Source of the DNA: Ridgeia piscesae
Lineage: Eukaryota > Annelida > Polychaeta > Sabellida > Siboglinidae
Direction of reading: 5' to 3'
Assembly: GCA_025642075.2 (NCBI GenBank)
Contig: JAODUO010000115.1
Span: 62,001 to 126,000, forward strand
DNA: 64,000 nt
The position numbers were made by a program, and so were the translations under genes. The notes beneath the pieces were generated by a model, which worked only from the letters and a program-made list of their open reading frames with translations, was not told the DNA's origin and searched no databases. Each line of letters opens with the position of its first letter. Within the stretch, counting starts at the first letter, position 1. Positions 12,501-64,000 of the stretch are shown one piece after another.

Positions 12501-14980
12501 TTATTTAATTTGAATTGTTGTGTCTCTAAATAAATAAAGGCAATGTTCACATGCGTTCTAGAATTATAAATCGATTGCGCATATACATATCACATATCAA
12601 CAATGTAGCCGAACGTTCCGAGAATACCGAATATATTATTTAATTTGAATTGTTGTGTCTCTAAATAAATAAAGGCAATGTTCACATGCGTTCTAGAATT
12701 AGAAATCGATTGCGCATTACCTTTCTGCAGCACTTGATATTTTGATCGTCGTCTGTCCTTCGGCACCGCGCTGCATCGTGGGTGCACAGTGGTGAACTGG
12801 AGACCTGTAAAAACACCTCAATAATGTTAGTAAACGTTTGTCAATCAAGAACGATAACCTAAAAAGCAACTAAAGCACTTACTTGAAAATGAAAGTCGAA
12901 ATCCTTCCTTGCCCGCCCACTCTTCCCACAGAAACACAAGACAGACAGCACACGGGAGACCTTAGGGGTCTCCCGACATACACTAAGACAGCACAGTGGT
13001 CAGTTCTTACCTCACGGTCAGAAGCGTGTAAAACGCGCCGGCTCTTGCCACACATACTAGGACGGCACATGTGAGAAGGTCTTACCTACACTGTCAAGCC
13101 CCTTGCGGGACGCTGGCCCTTCTCACAGAAACTAATCGGACGCCACACACGAAGACATACCTGTAAAGTTGTGCAGAAGAAGCGTCACGACCGGCTATCT
13201 CTCGGAACTGGTATGAAATGAAATTGATCTTACCATACAGTTGTTCAGAGTGCAAACGTGTTGCTCGACCGACGCTTCAAGTAGAGATTCTGTCTGTGTT
13301 CGCGCTTAGCGCATCTTGTCTAGCACGTCTTCTAACCTGTGGAACAGAAGAGCGACCATGTTGAAGTTTCAGAACACAAACCAGTACAGTAATCATACAA
13401 ATAGGATGAAAGCCAACGCATGTCTTCAAGAAGTACTCACCGCAAATTGTTGGCAGCTCGGTAGACCAGAGTCGTCTTTAGCGCTCGAGTCATACCTGTC
13501 TAGCACGTCTTCTAACCTGAGGAACACATGAGCGACCATGTTGAAGTTTCAGAACACAAACCAATACAGTAATCATACCAATCGGATGAAAGCCAACGCA
13601 TGTCTTCAACACATACTCACCGCAAATTGTTCGCAGCTCGGCAGACCAGAATCGTCTTTAGCGCTCGAGTCATAACTGTCTAGCACGTCTTCTAACCTGT
13701 GGAACAGAAAAGCGACCATGTTGAAGTTTCAGAACACAAACCAATACAGTAATCATACAAATCGGATGAAAGCCAACGCATGTCTTCAACAAGTACTCAC
13801 CGCAAATTGTTCGCAGCTCGGCAGACCAGAATCGTCTTTAGCGCTCGAGTCATAATTGTCTAGCACGTCTTCTAACCTGTGGAACAGAAAAGCGACCATG
13901 TTGAAGTTTCAGAACACAAACCAGTAAAGTAATCACACAAATCGTATGACAGCCAACGCATGTCTTCAACAAGTACTCACCGCAAATTGTTGGCAGCTCG
14001 GCAGACAAGAATCGTGTTTAGGGCTCGAGTCATAACTTTCTAGCACCTCTTCTAACCTATGGAACAGAAACGACCATGTTGAAGTTTCAGAACACAAACC
14101 AGTATAGTAATCATACAAATAAGATGAAAGCCAACGCATGTCTTCAACAAGAACTCACCGCAAATTGTTGCAGCTCGGCAGACCAATAGTCGTCTTCAGC
14201 GCTCGAGTCATAACCGTCTTATTTCGCACGCTGATTGTTAGCCGCCACATCGCTTGCTCACTTCTGAAACATACACAACTACAGGCCATTACAATTAGAA
14301 CTTACTAGGCTACAGCGGCGCTCTTCTCAAACGGATATAACCACACCTTCGAACGGTTTATACTCTCCTAGATATATATTAAATCAGACTCGTTCTCGAG
14401 CGCCTTCGCAGCGGAAGTGTGCATCTTAGTGTGATGTCACATATCATATATCAACAATGCAGCCGAACGTTTGGAGAATGCCGAATATTTTATAAAATTT
14501 GAATTTTTGTGTCTCTAAATAAATATAAGCAATGTTCACATGCGTTCTAGAATTAGAAAGCGATTGCGCATTACCTTTCTGCAGGACTTGAGATGTTGAT
14601 CGGCGTCTGTACAGTAATCACACAAATCGGATGAAAGCCAACGCATGTCTTCAACAAGAACTCACCGGAAATTGTTGCAGCTCGGCAGACCAATAGTCGT
14701 CTTCAGCGCTCGAGTCAAAGCCGTCTTATTTCGCACGCTGATTGTTAGCCGCCCCATCGCTGGCTCACTTCTGAAACATACACAACTACAGGACATTACA
14801 ATTAGAATTGATCCGGCTATAGCGGGTATTTTCTAACTAATATGACGTATTTTAGAACGCTTTCTGATATGTTACGTTAGACTCGTTCTCGTGCGCCTTA
14901 GTAGCGGAAGTGTTTAACGTAGTATGACGTCACACATGAGCAATGCAAATGCCGAATTTATTATGATTTTTTATATAAAA
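9561..14980 (-). repeat. inverted array of the same ~1.33-kb unit
   Basis: These copies are the reverse complement of the 134-8180 family. TATA-like boxes on the minus strand lie at about 9610-9619, 10882-10893, 12376-12387 and 14372-14383, and CRE octamers at 9668, 10942, 12436 and 14925. They are clearly diverged from the + copies and from each other, unlike the homogeneous + copies. The internal ~184-bp subrepeat is expanded: about two copies at 10330-10700, three at 11650-12200 and about five at 13310-14200. The outermost copy (14600-14980) is the most decayed. Confidence 0.82.
9610..9710 (-). promoter_or_regulatory. promoter-like block of an inverted unit
   Basis: Read on the minus strand: palindrome CCGAACGTTCGG at 9699-9710, CRE at 9668-9675, then a shortened TATA-like box at 9610-9619. 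The same order as in the + copies shows the block is an integral part of the unit. Confidence 0.45.
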
Positions 14981-15793
<813 letters not shown>

Positions 15794-16019
15794 TTTAATG
15801 AGTTACACTAACCGACTACTGACAAACTATTTCATCAAAACTGCATAATATTTCAAACGCTTATTGATTTACTTGCTTGTCTCTATTGGGTGGACTTTCT
15901 GAATGTTTATCTGATTTAGTAATTTCAGCATCATTTTCAGCACGGTCTTATGACGTTCAATTTTTGTTTTGCTCACATTGTGGGACCTTACACTAGTCAT
16001 GGCGTCGCACTGCCCCGGT

Positions 16020-16419
16020 CTCCCCTATGTGCATTGCCTGGGATGCGATGGTGGATTAGCGATAGATTAGCGTACGCTTGACGGTGTCCGGTAGGTGGCA
16101 ACACTGTCGCTTTGTTTACGCATCAGGCGACCGCTTTGTCGGCAATCTGATATGATACGGGAGACGTGCGGTCAGCGATGCGATGTTTATGCAGCGATTT
16201 CGACGGAGGATGTGACAGTATTGTGATTGTGCGTCGGAGTTGAGTCATGGATAGCACTGGTGGATCTAAAACACCCGCGCCAAAACATTGATGCCTCTGC
16301 AACAGTTCGTTACAATCGCGTCGTCGCGATCTCGGATTAACTACGTCTACTGTATGCATGCCGCTGCCCAGGCTAGGGCCAGGTGGACACGGCAAGTCTA
16401 GGCGGAGATAAGCACAGCC
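16020..16419 (+). promoter_or_regulatory. putative promoter/5' UTR of the NEK9-type gene
   Basis: Visibly richer in CpG than the DNA on either side, as expected near a housekeeping promoter; no TATA box is seen. An in-frame TAG at 16399-16401 precedes the chosen ATG, which has a good Kozak context (GCCATGG). A short upstream frame of 14 codons (16247-16291) would lie in the leader if transcription starts far enough upstream. The start site itself cannot be placed. Confidence 0.4.
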
Positions 16420-61792
<45,373 letters not shown>

Positions 61793-61836
61793 GTAAGAAT
61801 TGTCTGAAGGCATTGGAAGAACTGTGGTGTGTGTGG

Positions 61837-61868
<32 letters not shown>

Positions 61869-61870
61869 TG
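61837..61870. repeat. (TGCG)n microsatellite
   Basis: About eight GTGC/TGCG units in intron 23. Confidence 0.9.
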
Positions 61871-61974
61871 TGTGCATGCGTGTGGTGTGTGTGTTCGAGG
61901 TTATAACATCTATTTTTGTTCTTGTTGTCATGCTTGTGACTGGCTTTAGTACAGGGCCTTGGGGCCTTGTACCA

Positions 61975-63330
61975 CTCCAGGTCTCCTGTCATACAGGCCT
62001 CCCATGTGTGTCGTGGTCTTCTCCGTCCTGTCACACAGGCCTCCCATGTGTGCCGTGGTCTTCTCCCTCCTGTCACACAGGCCTCCCATGTGTGCCGTGG
62101 TCTTCTCCGTCCTGTCACACAGGCCTCCCATGTGTGCGTGGTCTTCTCCTGTCACACAGGCCTCCCATGTGTGCCGTGGTCTTCTCCGTCCTGTCACACA
62201 GGCCTCCCATGTGTGCCGTGGTCTTCTCCGTCCTGTCACACAGGCCTCCCATGTGTGCCGTGGTCTTCTCCCTCCTGTCACACAGGCCTCCCATGTGTGC
62301 CGTGGTCTTCTCCGTCCTGTCACACAGGCCTCCCATGTGTGCCGTGGTCTTCTCCGTCCTGTCACACAGGCCTCCCATGTGTGCCGTGGTCTTCTCCCTC
62401 CTGTCACACAGGCCTCCCATGTGTGCCGTGGTCTTCTCCCTCCTGTCACACAGGCCTCCCATGTGTGCCGTGGTCTTCTCCCTCCTGTCACACAGGCCTC
62501 CCATGTGTGCCGTGGTCTTCTCCCTCCTGTCACACAGGCCTCCCATGTGTGCCGTGGTCTTCTCCCTCCTGTCACACAGGCCTCCCATGTGTGCCGTGGT
62601 CTTCTCCCTCCTGTCACACAGGCCTCCCATGTGTGCGTGGTCTTCTCCCTCCTGTCATCAGGCCTCCCATGTGTGCGTGGTCTTCTCCGTCCTGTCACCA
62701 GCCTCCCATGTGTGCGTGGTCTTCTCCTGTCACAAGGCTCCCATGTGTGCCGTGGTCTTCTCCTCCTGTCACACAGGCCTCCCATGTGTGCGTGGTCTTC
62801 TCCTCCTGTCACACAGGTCTCCCATGTGTGCCGTGGTCTTTCCTCCTGTCACACAGGCCTCCCATGTGTGCCGTGGTCTTCTCCGTCCTGTCACACAGGC
62901 TCCCATGTGTGCCGTGGTCTTCTCCGTCCTGTCCACAGGTCTCCCATGTGTGCCGTGGTCTTCTCGTCCTGTCAACAGGCCTCCCATGTGTGCCGTGGTC
63001 TTTCCGTCCTGTCACACAGGTCTCCCATTGTCGTGGTCTTCTCTCCTGTCAACAGGCCTCCCATTGTGTGCCGTGGTCTTCTCCGTCCTGTCCACAGGCT
63101 CCCATGTGTGCCGTGGTCTTCTCTCCTGTCACACAGGCTCCCATGTGTGCGTGGTCTTCTCCGTCCTGTCACACAGCTCCCATGTGTGCCGTTGGTCTTC
63201 TCCGTCCTGTCACACAGGTCTCCCATGTGTGTCGTGGTCTTCTCCGTCCTGTCACACAGGCCTCCCATGTGTGCCGTGGTCTTCTCCCTCCTGTCACACA
63301 GGTCTCCCATGTAGTCTGGTCTTCTCTGTC
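61975..63330 (+). repeat. 42-bp minisatellite with embedded 3' splice-site motif
   Basis: About 32 copies. Each unit carries TCTTCTCCCTCCTGTCACAC followed by AG and GCCTCCCATG, an excellent pyrimidine tract plus acceptor. The period is 3 x 14 with no stops, hence false frames up to 542 codons on both strands. After about 62640 units lose scattered single bases. Confidence 0.95.
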
Positions 63331-63473
63331 TGTACAGGCCTCCTGTTCTGGTCTTCCCTCTGTCCATCTAGGTCCCATTTGGTGTTTCTCAGTATGTCAT
63401 ACCTTTGGTCTCTCATATACTGTCTCCATTTGGCTTTTTAGCTCCAATATGCAATAACGTTTGGGGCTTCTTA

Positions 63474-64000
63474 ATGTCCGTCACATTTGGTCTGTGCACT
63501 AGACGTGTCGTGCTGTTACATTTGATCTGTTATAGTACTGTCACATTTGATCTGTGCACTAGACGTGTCGTGCTGTTACATTTGATCTGTTATAGTACTG
63601 TCACATTTGGATCTGTGCACTAGACGTGTCGTGCTGTTACATTTGATCTGTTATAGTACTGTCACATTTGGTCTGTGCACTAGACGTGTCGTGCTGTTAC
63701 ATTTGATCTGTTATAGTACTGTCACATTTGGTCTGTGCACTAGACGTGTCGTGCTGTTACATTTGATCTGTTATAGTACTGTCACATTTGGTTCTGTGCA
63801 CTAGACGTGTCGTGCTGTTACATTTGATCTGTTATAGTACTGTCACATTTGGTCTGTGCACTAGACGTGTCGTGCTGTTACATTTGATCTGTTATAGTAC
63901 TGTCACATTTGGTCTGTGCACTAGACGTGTCGTGCTGTTACATTTGATCTGTTATAGTACTGTCACATTTGGTCTGTGCACTAGACGTGTCGTGCTGTTA
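63474..64000. repeat. 60-bp tandem repeat running off the window
   Basis: Nearly identical 60-bp units, each with CTGTGCACTAGACGTGTCGT and TTTGATCTGTTATAGTACTG. Nine copies are visible and the array continues past the end. Confidence 0.96.

Noticed and set aside
61813..63457. 542-, 496- and 451-codon frames
   Set aside because: All arise from the 42-bp array whose period is divisible by three; no start context or domain.

Overview
This is a window of a metazoan nuclear genome, most likely an aquatic invertebrate such as a mollusc or an amphioxus; the sequence does not settle which. The case for an animal is direct. A 23-exon kinase gene with GT-AG (and one GC-AG) introns covers three quarters of the window. 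LINE and mariner remnants lie in its introns, and the DNA is AT-rich with long simple repeats. There are no bacterial operons.

Region 1 (about 134-14980) is an array of an unrecognised element of about 1.33 kb. Copies point right between about 134 and 8180 and left between about 9560 and 14980. Clean copies (2748-4072, 6267-7500 and the copy starting at 7501) carry a promoter-like block: a 12-bp palindrome, a perfect CRE (TGACGTCA) and a TATA-like box. A chain of very short intron-like segments with consensus splice sites follows, one of them with a TACTAAC branch point. It looks like a tandemly amplified, intron-dense minigene or mobile element. Stretches at about 1020-2210, 4950-6170 and 8180-9560 read like a damaged consensus mixing both orientations, so copy number and centre may be assembly artefacts.

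Region 2 (16420-61792, + strand, continuing past the window) is a NEK9-type gene: an N-terminal NIMA-related kinase domain, then an RCC1-type beta-propeller. I could join 23 exons in phase for 820 residues. The coiled-coil/C-terminal part expected from NEK9 lies downstream or was not found.

Region 3 is the content of the introns: an exceptional density of minisatellites (periods about 17, 20, 21, 24, 29/34, 32, 39, 42 and 60 bp), microsatellites, three decayed LINE reverse-transcriptase ends and one mariner remnant with inverted ends. Two minisatellites (introns 10 and 18) are amplified copies of the intron-exon junction that follows them, so they carry ranks of decoy 3' splice sites. Intron 17 holds a duplicated fragment of exon 18. 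The long open frames inside these arrays follow from periods divisible by three or from stop-free units, and are not genes.
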